This document shows positions 43,605 to 52,468 of a stretch of DNA of 64,000 nt, in pieces (the stretch's first letter is position 1; the number at the start of each line of letters is the position of its first letter). A model generated the notes under the pieces. It did not search any database and had not been told where the DNA came from. It saw nothing but the letters and a program-made list of their open reading frames with translations. The DNA comes from Dasania sp051277005 (lineage in GTDB: Bacteria > Pseudomonadota > Gammaproteobacteria > Pseudomonadales > Dasaniaceae), in the NCBI GenBank assembly GCA_051277005.1, contig JBNMPS010000001.1, positions 1 through 64,000 of the forward strand, written 5' to 3'. The translations under genes and the position numbers were made by a program.

Positions 43605-44348
43605 TTAGGTTTGAGATGCCTTGTAGTGGTCAGCGTGAGGTAATCCTCCATGCTCAAAGCGCCAATAGACTTTATTCATGACTACTTTCTGGAGTTTAGC
43701 CTGTTTTTGAGGGGCTATACCCATATCGTTAGCGTAGGAGCTAAAAAAGACGTCGCGCTCAGCTGCGGAAATATAATTATCGGGGAGCATCATCGCTTGA
43801 ACTAGATTGCGTTTAAATTCACGTTGTTTACGAAGTGGTTTACGGGTTCTGTCGTTGTCAATGAGAGCCAGCTTGTTGTAATTATTTGAGTCGGTTATGA
43901 AAATGTTGCTGGGGCGGATGTCGCCATGAACGATTCCGTGATTATGCAATTTTGCTACCAGTCGTCCAATAGACTCAAAAAGCTGTTTTCTATCCTTTTT
44001 CAAAAGGTCTGGGGTGCTGTCGAGGTAATCAAAGGCACCGGTTCCGGCAACTTTCTCCATGATAATGTAAGCATTGCCGTTACCGCATCCGGTAGAGAGT
44101 ATTTGAGGAGTAAATACTTGAATGTCGGCTAATAAAGCCGTGCCCGATAACGCCCGTTTGCTGCGTGTGAGGCCAACTAGCGCTTTGAGGCGCTCTTTTA
44201 AAGTGGCGCCAATATAGATTTTCAGGATGCGTGGCTTTGAGCAGTGCTCAGCAACATAAACCCGGCTGTTGAGTTTTAGTTGTTGCCAATCTGAAGGGTT
44301 GATTCCCAAGTCATGGAGCAAAGCTATTGCTTTTGAAGTGCTGTTCAC
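43605..44348 (-). CDS. LPS-kinase-like protein (intact)
   Basis: A 247-aa protein with kinase strings LKIYIGATLKERLKAL (possible ATP lysine), AYIIMEKVAGTGAF (hinge), GIVHGDIRPSNIFI (catalytic loop) and LALIDNDRTRKPLRKQRE (metal-binding). It belongs to the Kdo-kinase/InaA-like group that phosphorylates LPS core sugars. It is complete and on the minus strand, surrounded by broken genes. The codon use and AT content match the decayed neighbours more than waaC-waaP. I consider it probably functional; its target is unknown. Confidence 0.72.
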   Translation of the reverse strand: MNSTSKAIALLHDLGINPSDWQQLKLNSRVYVAEHCSKPRILKIYIGATLKERLKALVGLTRSKRALSGTALLADIQVFTPQILSTGCGNGNAYIIMEKVAGTGAFDYLDSTPDLLKKDRKQLFESIGRLVAKLHNHGIVHGDIRPSNIFITDSNNYNKLALIDNDRTRKPLRKQREFKRNLVQAMMLPDNYISAAERDVFFSSYANDMGIAPQKQAKLQKVVMNKVYWRFEHGGLPHADHYKASQT

Positions 44349-44555
44349 AAAAGTCCTTGTTCTGGGTAAATTATTTCCGATGAGTCTTTCCGGTTGAGTG
44401 GCATCCGAAAGAGTAGCGGCAGTGTTAATAGATAGCGAAAAATTATACCGATTGTTGAACGAAGCCGCTATGTAGCAAAGTTAAAAACCCCCGTTATTCA
44501 GTAATACTTCCTCTGCGTACTCAACCCCGAGTACGACAGCTAGAGGAATTACCCA

Positions 44556-45116
44556 ATGAACAAAGCACAGCAGGCCAGGTTCGACTTACTGTACCAAAAG
44601 CATATTAACGCATTACTCCGTCAAGGCAAGGCCGAAAACGCCATCGGTGCATACTCACGCGCGCTTCGGCGTATCACTGAGTTTTTCGGTCTCTGCCTCG
44701 ATAAGTTAATCCAAGAGCATCTATTGAACTACATCGACTCCCTCATCAAGACCCATTCGTGGAGCACCGTAAAGGTGGGCCGCAGCGGTCTTTAGTTCTT
44801 TTTTAAGTACATCCTCAAAAAAACCTGGCAGTGGGTTGATACTTCCGCGTTCTGCTCACGCCCCTTATCTATCTCCTTGTAGACAATATCGTCAAATCCC
44901 CACAACAGAAAAGCCTGCCGGATATCCTTACCCTCAAAGAAATTGAACGGCCCATTAGTGGTACCTGCGAGCTGCGTTACCAAGCCTTTATTCTGGTGGC
45001 CTTCAGCATGGGGCTGCGCATCCATGAAACCTTAAGTCTCAAAGTAGGCGAGGTCTTCGTTCGGCTTAAAAAACTCACGGCGCTTAAAAACGTCGTGTAC
45101 CTAAAAACCCCTTGAT
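44556..45116 (+). pseudogene. Degenerate tyrosine-recombinase integrase gene
   Basis: The N-terminal frame (44556-44795) starts MNKAQQARFDLLYQKHINAL and is a SAM-like DNA-binding domain of tyrosine recombinases of the type often found with IS91-like transposons. A TAG stop at 44793 interrupts it where Gln is expected. The protein goes on in the same frame as FFKYILKKTWQWV, then loses the frame. About 50 bases later it resumes as SLPDILTLKEIE and FILVAFSMGLRIHETLSL, with the first catalytic Arg. The catalytic His-x-x-Arg and Tyr parts are missing. It marks a past mobile element in the LPS region. Confidence 0.75.
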
Positions 45117-45884
45117 GATTTATTGACTATAAAGAACAGTGTGTTGCGGCAAGGCCGGGCTTGCTCAACAAGCAGATAGGTCGCGGCAAGCGCGACACAT
45201 CCTTATTAGTTGGGCGGCCTGGTTTTTATGATAAAACTGAAGAAAGTTCAGATGCCATATTACCCGTGTGCAATAATACGCATATATTATTATATTGGTG
45301 GCAGGATAAGAGTTGCGGCGCCTGTAATGGCGGGTCGCTATTAGTTTTTTGGTCAATATCTTGCTGGTGCAGCTTTCTCCGACGTTAGGCTGTATTGAGC
45401 CTTTACCTGAGATAACTATCTTTATAAGTGTCTTGTTGCCTTTGAAATTGAATTCGATGGGGTTGCTAATTGTCGATGATAATTCTGTGATTGACTGTTG
45501 ATCTCTTGGGCTTCTTGTTAAAGTGCCCTTTATCGTCCTTGGTAAGAAATATCTTGATGAATGCTCGTTTGCAGTGTGAGCCGATTAAGCAGGCTTTGGG
45601 TGTTGGCTAGACATTGCGAGTCAATAACTCTTTATAAAAATTTTTGGATGGCTATTGTGGGCCACAAAAATATTGCTGCTAGTCTAAGTAATTGGCCAGT
45701 CCTCGGGGAGCTGTCTATTGGCTAGTAGCTTGATCGCCTCTGCAAGTAGTTTGGGCTGGTTTTAGAGGGTTTGAGCTAATGCTTAATCAATGAGTGGCAG
45801 GAAGAAATATTCGTTAGCGGTTTAAATTTCTCAGTTGTGAAATCGCGGGGGGTGCCAGGAGACATTATGGGAGGTAGTGGCCAG
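45117..45884. other. Non-coding stretch between the integrase remnant and GT4 gene
   Basis: About 770 bases with no convincing gene. It holds the first copy of a 36-bp motif (45253-45288). The frame at 45161-45388 has an unlikely amino-acid composition and no ribosome binding site. The rest looks like decayed DNA. Confidence 0.5.
45253..45288 (+). repeat. 36-bp motif, copy 1
   Basis: TGCCATATTACCCGTGTGCA, continuing AATAATACGCATATAT, matches 48739-48774 with few differences (see copy 2). It lies about 140 bases after the integrase remnant. Confidence 0.6.
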
Positions 45885-46994
45885 ATGAAAGTAGTCAGTG
45901 TGTTGCGGGGCGCAGATAGTAGCATTGTCGCCGTGGGTTGCGTTGTATCAAAATCTTTACAAAAGGCTGGTGCGGTATCTCATGCCTTAGTGTTGAGGGA
46001 TGACGGTGATGTTGCTAAAATCGCAGACCATTTTAACAAGGTAGATAGCTTTGGTTTGCAGCCTAAGTGTTGGAAGGGCTTGCGGTTAAAGTTGTTTATT
46101 AGGTTAAAAAAATATTTTTCTAACCATAAAGTTGATGCGGTAGTGGTTCATCAATACAAAGAGTTTGTGATGATGTTATTACTACAGCGTTTATTCGCCT
46201 TTAAATTGGTTTTGATTTTTCATGGCGAAAGAGATCTTCGGTCAGTTACTAGGCGGTGGTGGTTATCACATTTGATAAATAAAGATTGCTACTTGGTGGG
46301 AGTATCTCAAAGTGTTGGCAATTATATTTCAACCCATCTAAATAAAATGCCTGAAAATGATATTGTTGTTGTCAATAACGGGGTAGATTTTAAAGATTTA
46401 GAGAGAAATTTTCTTGCGAGGGATGATGCTAGGCAAGCCCTAAATTTACACTCGCAAGGGATTATTTTTGGAACTATGGGTAGGCTAGCCCACACCAAAG
46501 GTATCGATGTTCTAATCATGGCATTTTCTTCGATAGCAAAAAAAGACAGTTCTATCCAGTTGGCGATTATGGGTGAAGGTGGTAAAAGGCGGGAGCTGGC
46601 TGCACTGGTTACACAATTAGGCGTACAGGAACAAGTCACGTTTTTGGGGAAAATAGAAAAGGGCGCTTATTATCTTAAGGCGTTCGATTATTTTGTTTTC
46701 CCCTCTCGTCGTGAAGGCTTTGGTTTGGCGTTGATAGAGGCTATTGCAGCAAAGCTGCCGGTAATTTTTTCTGACATAGCGGTATTTCAATCCTTAGTCG
46801 CCAGGCAGGAGTTGATGGCTTTAGTCGGCGATGAAAAGTCACTTCAGTTAAAGATGGAGACGGTGTTACTAACATCAGAAAATCATCATGAAATTAGTGC
46901 CGAACAATATTGTTATGCCAGAGATAATTTTTCTATTGAACATATGGTTCAGGCTTATAAAGAATTTTTCTTAAAGAGTCTGGAGCTTGGTTGA
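45885..46994 (+). CDS. GT4-family glycosyltransferase
   Basis: A 369-aa glycosyltransferase with the GT-B fold, probably adding a sugar to the LPS core or O-chain. The C-terminal donor-binding signature is FPSRREGFGLALIEAIAAKL (both glutamates of the E-x7-E motif present). NNGVDFKDLE and MGRLAHTKGIDVLIMAF are typical of the family. I chose ATG 45885 (MKVVSVLRG), with GGGAGG upstream; the frame is open 16 codons further up. It is followed by a fragment of a GT2 gene and an O-antigen-ligase-like gene. Confidence 0.85.
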   Translation: MKVVSVLRGADSSIVAVGCVVSKSLQKAGAVSHALVLRDDGDVAKIADHFNKVDSFGLQPKCWKGLRLKLFIRLKKYFSNHKVDAVVVHQYKEFVMMLLLQRLFAFKLVLIFHGERDLRSVTRRWWLSHLINKDCYLVGVSQSVGNYISTHLNKMPENDIVVVNNGVDFKDLERNFLARDDARQALNLHSQGIIFGTMGRLAHTKGIDVLIMAFSSIAKKDSSIQLAIMGEGGKRRELAALVTQLGVQEQVTFLGKIEKGAYYLKAFDYFVFPSRREGFGLALIEAIAAKLPVIFSDIAVFQSLVARQELMALVGDEKSLQLKMETVLLTSENHHEISAEQYCYARDNFSIEHMVQAYKEFFLKSLELG

Positions 46995-47004
46995 GAATGA
47001 GCAC

Positions 47005-47202
47005 ATGAGTTTAGTGACTATTGTAATCCCCTGCTATAACCATCAAGAGTCTGTGGTGGGCGCTGCAGAGAGCGTGCTTGAGCAAGATCATCCGGAGACG
47101 CGGAAGCTAACGGTGAGTAAACAGTATGCTGCTGCGGCAGGTTTTTCGACAGGAAAAACCATAGAGTCCTACAAAAACGATACGTGGAGGTATGTGTCTT
47201 AA
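47005..47202 (+). pseudogene. Fragment of a GT2-family glycosyltransferase
   Basis: The frame begins MSLVTIVIPCYNHQESVVGA, the classical start of a GT-A (GT2) glycosyltransferase. Similarity ends after about 30 residues (VLEQDHPET), and a stop comes at residue 65. The remaining about 200 residues with the catalytic Asp motifs are absent. It starts inside the reading space just after the GT4 gene, so an internal deletion probably joined its beginning to the leader of the ligase gene. Confidence 0.7.
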
Positions 47203-48404
47203 TGATTGCTGTTAAGGATGGCGTTAGGCATATTGTAGCCTGTTTTGTTTTTTTTGGTTTACTGGTGTGTTTTTCGTATCCTTCGTTTTTGATACCGGGA
47301 TCGTCAGTTAAGTTTGCATATTATGCCTTAGTGATACTGCCGGGTTTGGTTTTGCTGGGTTTAGATTATCAATGCCTAATAGTAAACGTTAAAAAAAATA
47401 AAGGCCTGTATGTATTGTGTCTACTGATGGTGTATTGGTGCCTAACATTACTATGGGTTGACGACGTGCCAGAAAATTGGGGGGGCAAGTCTAGTCTTAT
47501 CGGCTCGGAGTTAAGGCGATTACTATCGGTGTTTATGTATGTCGTGGTTATTTGGCATGTTGTTACGGTTTATCGGCAGTATGTTGAGCGGTTTCACCGT
47601 TTGTTATTGGTTGTTTTTGCTATAGGCATTCTCAATTCTTTTTATTCATTATTGGGCATTGATCTTACCGGTGATTTTCGATTGGGGACGGGGAGCGGTT
47701 TTAGTCAAGCAATACATGCGGCTCACTACTATGGATTTTTCTTTGCCTTGTCGCTAGGCATGATTATTGTGAGCAGGCATCAACCGACAGTCGTTCTGGC
47801 GCTTGTTGTGTTTATATTGGCTTTTATAGCGATTATTCTGACTAAGTCGAGAGGGGGCTATGTTGCCATAGGGATTACTGTCTTGTCGGCCAGTGCTTAT
47901 ATGGCTGTAATTAGAAAACCTGTCTTAGCGGTAGCGGTAGCGTTAGCTTTGTTGTTGCTGGGGGGGGCTATGTTTTATCTTTACCCTCAGTTCTTTTTAA
48001 ATCGAGGGAGTTCTTATCGTTTTGACATATGGCTTGAAAGCTGGAATATGATTCAGCAGGCTCCTTGGTTTGGTATTGGTTTGGGGGCTCGGCCGCCAGT
48101 GTTAGCTCAAGGTTTTGAGCATGCTCATAATCTCTATTTATACCAGTGGTTAACGACGGGATTAGTTGGCTTGGTATTGTTTGCTGTATTAGTGCTGGTG
48201 GCTATACAGGGCGCAGTAAGCCGGTCTAAGCGGCGGTCATTGCCCTATATTCTTGCGATGATTTACTTTCTAGCGGCCATGCTGACCGATGTGCAGTATT
48301 TAATAAGCTCTCCCAATGAAGCGTGGCTTTGTTTTTGGTTTTGCTTAGTTTTTTTACTGTCTTTAGAAAAAAAAGACAATGTTGGCCACAAGCCTTTGGG
48401 ATAA
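47202..48404 (+). CDS. O-antigen ligase-like membrane protein (WaaL/Wzy_C family)
   Basis: A 400-aa membrane protein with about ten to eleven hydrophobic segments. It has the periplasmic-loop region and the string WFGIGLGARPPVL, then HAHNLYLYQWLTTGLVG, typical of Wzy_C proteins such as WaaL, which joins O-antigen to the lipid A core. I chose ATG 47202, with GGAGGT 10 bases upstream; GTG 47184 lies inside this binding site. WaaL and Wzy polymerases are hard to tell apart; the place at the end of the core cluster favours a ligase. Confidence 0.78.
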   Translation: MIAVKDGVRHIVACFVFFGLLVCFSYPSFLIPGSSVKFAYYALVILPGLVLLGLDYQCLIVNVKKNKGLYVLCLLMVYWCLTLLWVDDVPENWGGKSSLIGSELRRLLSVFMYVVVIWHVVTVYRQYVERFHRLLLVVFAIGILNSFYSLLGIDLTGDFRLGTGSGFSQAIHAAHYYGFFFALSLGMIIVSRHQPTVVLALVVFILAFIAIILTKSRGGYVAIGITVLSASAYMAVIRKPVLAVAVALALLLLGGAMFYLYPQFFLNRGSSYRFDIWLESWNMIQQAPWFGIGLGARPPVLAQGFEHAHNLYLYQWLTTGLVGLVLFAVLVLVAIQGAVSRSKRRSLPYILAMIYFLAAMLTDVQYLISSPNEAWLCFWFCLVFLLSLEKKDNVGHKPLG

Positions 48405-48409
48405 ACGCA

Positions 48410-48495
48410 ACGACTGTCTTGCCGGGCTCGACCCGGTATCCAGATGGGATAAACGCAATAACCGTCATGCCGGGCTCGACCCGGTATCCATAGGC
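48410..48495. repeat. Two palindromic repeat copies after the ligase gene
   Basis: Two units of the pattern GTCNTGCCGGGCTCGACCCGGTATCCA lie at about 48416-48443 and 48465-48492, separated by the linker GATGGGATAAACGCAATAACC. They belong to the same family as the units around the GIY-YIG gene, although loop bases differ. The hairpin is CCGGGCTCGACCCGG. Confidence 0.8.
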
Positions 48496-48598
48496 TCCAA
48501 CGTTCGTCCGTATGCATCTTAAGTACTGGCCATTAAAAAATGACTATTTACTCATGCATTATAATGGCGCGTTGAGGATTGTTCGGATATTTCAGTTT

Positions 48599-48632
48599 TC
48601 GTGGATACCGGGTCGGGGCCTGGTAAGACATA
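48599..48632. repeat. Palindromic repeat copy
   Basis: GTGGATACCGGGTCGGGGCC followed by TGGTAAGACA is another copy in the opposite orientation, slightly degenerate. Confidence 0.65.
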
Positions 48633-48738
48633 AAATGAATGTTAACCGGGCAGTTGTGGGAACTGCCACATGCCTTACTAGTCTAGATAGACATTGCATC
48701 CAGCAGGGGCAGTTGTGATAATGGCTCGTTAGAGCCGC

Positions 48739-48774
48739 CGCCATATTTCCGGTGTGTAATAATGCGAATATAAC
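48739..48774 (+). repeat. 36-bp motif, copy 2
   Basis: CGCCATATTTCCGGTGTGTA, continuing ATAATGCGAATATAAC, matches the motif at 45253-45288. Counted over GCCATATT to ATATA there are five mismatches in about 34 bases. The two copies have the same orientation and bracket the GT4-ligase segment. Confidence 0.6.
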
Positions 48775-49047
48775 GGCATATCGGGCGTAAATGCTTAAAA
48801 AAAACATATCATTGGCTTTATGTTGTATTGATGTTTTTAGAGTCATGATGGTTTGTACCTAAAATATGTGAGGTTTGAGCCAGTGGGCATGAGAATTATA
48901 AATGGGCGCTGGGAATGGGAATTAAACACCTGGCGACGTTAGTTGATTTATTGCTTGAAGATGGCGGGCTCCAGCTGAGAAATTTGGAGAAGGCTCAGTC
49001 GTTTCACGAGCGGCTAGACGAATATTTTTAAGGAAATCATTTTTAGC
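48775..49047. other. Leader region of the secretion operon
   Basis: About 270 bases that must hold the promoter of the gsp operon, which I cannot place by eye. A 38-codon frame at 48915-49031 (start MGIKHLATLVDLLLEDG) ends 17 bases before gspE. It has no good ribosome binding site, and its status as a gene is doubtful. Confidence 0.35.
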
Positions 49048-50769
49048 ATGGTAAAAGAAGAGGCAGCTGAAAGAAAAGCTGATTGGTCGCTAATGGCGCT
49101 GGGTCAGATTTTGATCGATCAAAAATCGATACAATCCAGAGATTTAGAGAAAGCCCTTGTGGTCCAGCAGCAACTGGGTGGGCGGCTAGGAGCTATACTT
49201 ATTCGCTCCGGCAGTTTGTCAGAAAGCAATTTATTGGCTGCGCTTAATTTGCAGTTGGGGTTTGAGTTGCTGGATTTCAGTAAATCCTCTTCACCTAGCG
49301 ATGAAGAGGTCGCTGCCGCTCTTGATTTAACTCGGCTGAGTGTCGACTGGTTGCTGCAGATGGATACGGTTATTTGGTTGCGTAATGAGCAGCTTTATTG
49401 TTTGGCTAAGGACCCGCTGTTGCCATTATTAGATGAAACGCTGATTGATGCCTGCGCACTCCCCATCCATTATTGTCTTGCCCGTTCTCAGGTGCTCGAT
49501 AGTTTGCTGGCTAATGTGAAAATAACACAATCTGAGCAGCAGCTTGATGGCGATATGAACGATGATATTCAACAGCTTCGTGAGCTTGCTGAAGAAGCGC
49601 CAGTGATAGAAATGGTCAATAATATTATTTCACAAGCTTTGGAGGAGCGGGCCTCGGATATCCACGTAGAGCCCGAAGAAGATAGCTTTGATGTTAGGTA
49701 TCGTATCGATGGCGTTATGGTAGCCAATCGTACTTTGCCCAAGCAGCGTTATTACGCTATTGCCTCTCGGCTAAAGTTAGTCTCAGGGATTGATATCGCC
49801 GAGCGACGCCTGCCTCAAGATGGCCGCATTGGTATGCGTATAAATGGCCAAGATTTAGATATTCGTGTGTCCTCTTTACCGGGTGTGCACGGTGAGTCAA
49901 TTGTTATGCGTTTGCTGCCAAAAGAGCGGCAAGACATGGTGTTAGATAAGCTGGGGTTTTTGCCCGATCACTTAGTGCTTATGCGCCGCTGGATGTCTCA
50001 GTCGCATGGCATTGTTTTAGTGACAGGGCCAACCGGTTCCGGCAAATCCACAACGTTGTATTCGGCCTTAGATGAATCGAACGATGGCGTAAAGAAAATC
50101 ATTACCGTTGAAGACCCTGTTGAATTCAGATTGCCTCATGTTACCCAAGTGCAAGTACACAGTGATATTGGATTAAGTTTTGCGGCGGCATTACGCTCAA
50201 TTCTTAGGCAAGATCCCGATGTGATTATGATTGGCGAAATACGTGATTTAGAAACAGCCGAAATTGCGGTGCAATCGGCATTAACAGGACACCTGGTATT
50301 ATCAACCTTACATACCAACGATGCGATGAGTGCGTTTAATCGCTTAATTGATATGGGTATTGAGCCATTTTTGGCTGCAACGCCTGTCATTGCTGTGCAG
50401 GCTCAGCGATTGGTTAGGCGTTTATGCCCTGCGTGTTGTGAGCCTGTAGTTGTGCCGGATGACGTTCGCGACGAAGTAGCTCCTTTTGTTTCTCAGCTGT
50501 TTCCAGTGGGGAAAGCCAATTGGCAGCAAGCCGTTGGCTGTGAGCAATGCCAGGATTCGGGTTATCGAGGCCGCTTAGGCATTTATGAATTAATTGATGT
50601 TGATGAATCAATACGCGAGCTGGTTATGAGCAGAGCGTCGTTATCAGCGCTGCAGGCTAAGGCAAAAAGTGAGGGGTATAGAAGCTTTTATACCGACGGA
50701 TTAATAAAAGCGTGGCAAGGCCTAACCAGTATTGAAGAGGTGCATCGTGTGGCGAGTCAGCATACATGA
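49048..50769 (+). CDS. gspE: Type II secretion ATPase GspE
   Basis: A 573-aa cytoplasmic motor that drives pseudopilus assembly. The N-terminal domain binds GspL. The ATPase core has Walker A GPTGSGKSTT (about residue 326), Walker B VIMIGEIRDLETAE (about 392), and a tetracysteine zinc motif, CPAC near 459 and CEQC near 498. AAGGAAATC precedes the ATG. It is the first gene of the operon, and its stop overlaps the gspF start by four bases (ATGA). Confidence 0.94.
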   Translation: MVKEEAAERKADWSLMALGQILIDQKSIQSRDLEKALVVQQQLGGRLGAILIRSGSLSESNLLAALNLQLGFELLDFSKSSSPSDEEVAAALDLTRLSVDWLLQMDTVIWLRNEQLYCLAKDPLLPLLDETLIDACALPIHYCLARSQVLDSLLANVKITQSEQQLDGDMNDDIQQLRELAEEAPVIEMVNNIISQALEERASDIHVEPEEDSFDVRYRIDGVMVANRTLPKQRYYAIASRLKLVSGIDIAERRLPQDGRIGMRINGQDLDIRVSSLPGVHGESIVMRLLPKERQDMVLDKLGFLPDHLVLMRRWMSQSHGIVLVTGPTGSGKSTTLYSALDESNDGVKKIITVEDPVEFRLPHVTQVQVHSDIGLSFAAALRSILRQDPDVIMIGEIRDLETAEIAVQSALTGHLVLSTLHTNDAMSAFNRLIDMGIEPFLAATPVIAVQAQRLVRRLCPACCEPVVVPDDVRDEVAPFVSQLFPVGKANWQQAVGCEQCQDSGYRGRLGIYELIDVDESIRELVMSRASLSALQAKAKSEGYRSFYTDGLIKAWQGLTSIEEVHRVASQHT

Positions 50770-51971
50770 GCAATCATTTTAATTACGTCGCTGTTGATGA
50801 GCAGGGCAATGAAGTTAGTGGTGACTTAGCCGCCAGCTCCGAGCGTGAGGCAATAGGTTTATTGATAAAACAATCATTAACGGTGTTAGTGATTGATAGC
50901 CAAGCCACGGCGGCGAAAGAAGAAGGCCCCGGCACTAAGCGGTTGACGCCCACTGATATCGTTACGGCTTTGTTTGAATTATCGTCAATGCTCAATGCTG
51001 GGGTTAGTGCCGCTGAGGCGGTGAGTTCGCAGGGCCAATCAGCCGCTCATCAGCGTATTCGTTGGGCGTTTCATCTTGCCTCTAAAACCTTGCGGCACGG
51101 CGGAAGTTTTGAGCAAGCCATGCAGGCCTCTGAGTTACCGCTGCCTGATTATGTTTTTTATCTTATTAGGGCGGGGGAGTTATCGGGTAGTTTAGGTGCA
51201 GCTTTGACCGATGCCTGTGAGCAGCTGCAGCATGATATAGCGACCCGCAACGATACTCGTAATGCGTTGATATACCCGGTCATCTTGGTGGTGTCGGGTA
51301 TTTTATCGGTATTGATGATGTTCATTTATGTTGTGCCCAGTTTTACCAATTTATTAGAAGAGGCTGAGCGCCTACCGTGGCTGGCGTGGGCTGTTCTATC
51401 GGCAGGTGATTGGTCAAATAAGCATTTTTTGCTGTTGGCTATGATGCTGGCGACGCCCCCTGTATTGCTGTTTGCGGCTTGGTCGCAGGCAAATATTAGA
51501 GTTAAAATATTGCACCTGATCGAAAAAATGCCGATTGTAGGTGATTGGGTCTCACATGCCGATATTGCAGCTTGGTCTAAGGTGTTGTCGTCTTTGGTTC
51601 GAAATCGTGTAGAGCTTGTTGTCGCTTTGGAGTTGGCAGCAGAGACCGTGCGTATGCCCAGTCGTAAACGAAGTTTGGTTGACGCTAAAAATGCCGTAAA
51701 AGCGGGGGTGCCATTATCGGCCGCCCTGGAAGACAGTCAATGCTTAAATGCTACCGGCTATAACCTTATTCGAGTAGGCGAACGCTCCGGTAAATTAGGG
51801 GAAATGCTAAACGCCCTTGCCAAGCTTTACATGGAACAAGGCCAGCAGCGAATGAAAAAAATGCTGATATTAATTGAGCCCGTGGCCATATTAATCATTG
51901 GTATTGGCATGGGGATAATTATCATTGGTATTATGCTGGCCATTACCAGCGCTAATGACATCCCGTTATAA
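50766..51971 (+). CDS. gspF: Type II secretion inner-membrane protein GspF
   Basis: A 401-aa polytopic platform protein with two T2SSF domains. Hydrophobic segments lie near residues 170-195, 220-240 and 370-395. The family string YPVILVVSGILSVLMMF is present, as is the C-terminal VAILIIGIGMGIIIIGIMLA. Translation is coupled to gspE. It lies at the usual position between E and G. Confidence 0.93.
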   Translation: MSNHFNYVAVDEQGNEVSGDLAASSEREAIGLLIKQSLTVLVIDSQATAAKEEGPGTKRLTPTDIVTALFELSSMLNAGVSAAEAVSSQGQSAAHQRIRWAFHLASKTLRHGGSFEQAMQASELPLPDYVFYLIRAGELSGSLGAALTDACEQLQHDIATRNDTRNALIYPVILVVSGILSVLMMFIYVVPSFTNLLEEAERLPWLAWAVLSAGDWSNKHFLLLAMMLATPPVLLFAAWSQANIRVKILHLIEKMPIVGDWVSHADIAAWSKVLSSLVRNRVELVVALELAAETVRMPSRKRSLVDAKNAVKAGVPLSAALEDSQCLNATGYNLIRVGERSGKLGEMLNALAKLYMEQGQQRMKKMLILIEPVAILIIGIGMGIIIIGIMLAITSANDIPL

Positions 51972-52021
51972 GTTAATCAATAAGACCGCTTTAATTAAAT
52001 AAACACGATATAGATAATATA

Positions 52022-52468
52022 ATGAAAAATTGTACAGTAAAAAATAAAACCCAAGGTTTTACTCTCTTAGAAATGATCGTAGTACTGGTCATTATAGGTT
52101 TAATTGCCGGATTAGTCGGCCCCAGTTTGTTTAAACAAGCCGATAAAGCCAAGGTACAAACGGCGGGCACGCAGCTTAAAATGTTGAGAGGGGCGTTACA
52201 TACCTTAAGGCTCGACATGGGGCGCTTACCTTCAGAGCAAGAGGGTTTGAACTTATTAGTAAAGGCGCCTTCTGATGAGCGTGTTGCGCAATTTTGGGAA
52301 GGCCCTTATATCGACGGCCGTTTACCGCTAGACCCTTGGAAAAGAGATTATGTCTATACCTTTAAAAAGAGCGAGTTCGAGCCGTTTACTCTTTATTCAT
52401 TAGGGGCTGATGGTGAGGTAGGTGGTGATAGCGATAATAAGGATATAGGTTATTTACCGGCGCAATAA
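52022..52468 (+). CDS. gspG: Major pseudopilin GspG
   Basis: A 148-aa pseudopilin with a short leader cleaved by prepilin peptidase at G-FTLLEMIVVLVIIGLIAG, with Glu at position +5. The C-terminal part has the calcium-binding-type sequence LGADGEVGGDSDNKDIGY of GspG, and DPWKRDYVY. It builds the shaft of the pseudopilus. The 3' end overlaps the inferred start of gspH. Confidence 0.95.
   Translation: MKNCTVKNKTQGFTLLEMIVVLVIIGLIAGLVGPSLFKQADKAKVQTAGTQLKMLRGALHTLRLDMGRLPSEQEGLNLLVKAPSDERVAQFWEGPYIDGRLPLDPWKRDYVYTFKKSEFEPFTLYSLGADGEVGGDSDNKDIGYLPAQ

Noticed and set aside
44792..45025. Minus-strand open frame across the integrase remnant
   Set aside because: It is the antisense of the recognisable recombinase sequence.
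45161..45388. Plus-strand 75-codon open frame after the integrase remnant
   Set aside because: Rich in Trp and Cys without pattern, no ribosome binding site, and it crosses the repeated 36-bp motif.
48915..49031. 38-codon frame directly before gspE as a gene
   Set aside because: Weak initiation signal and no family resemblance; kept only as a remark in the leader region.
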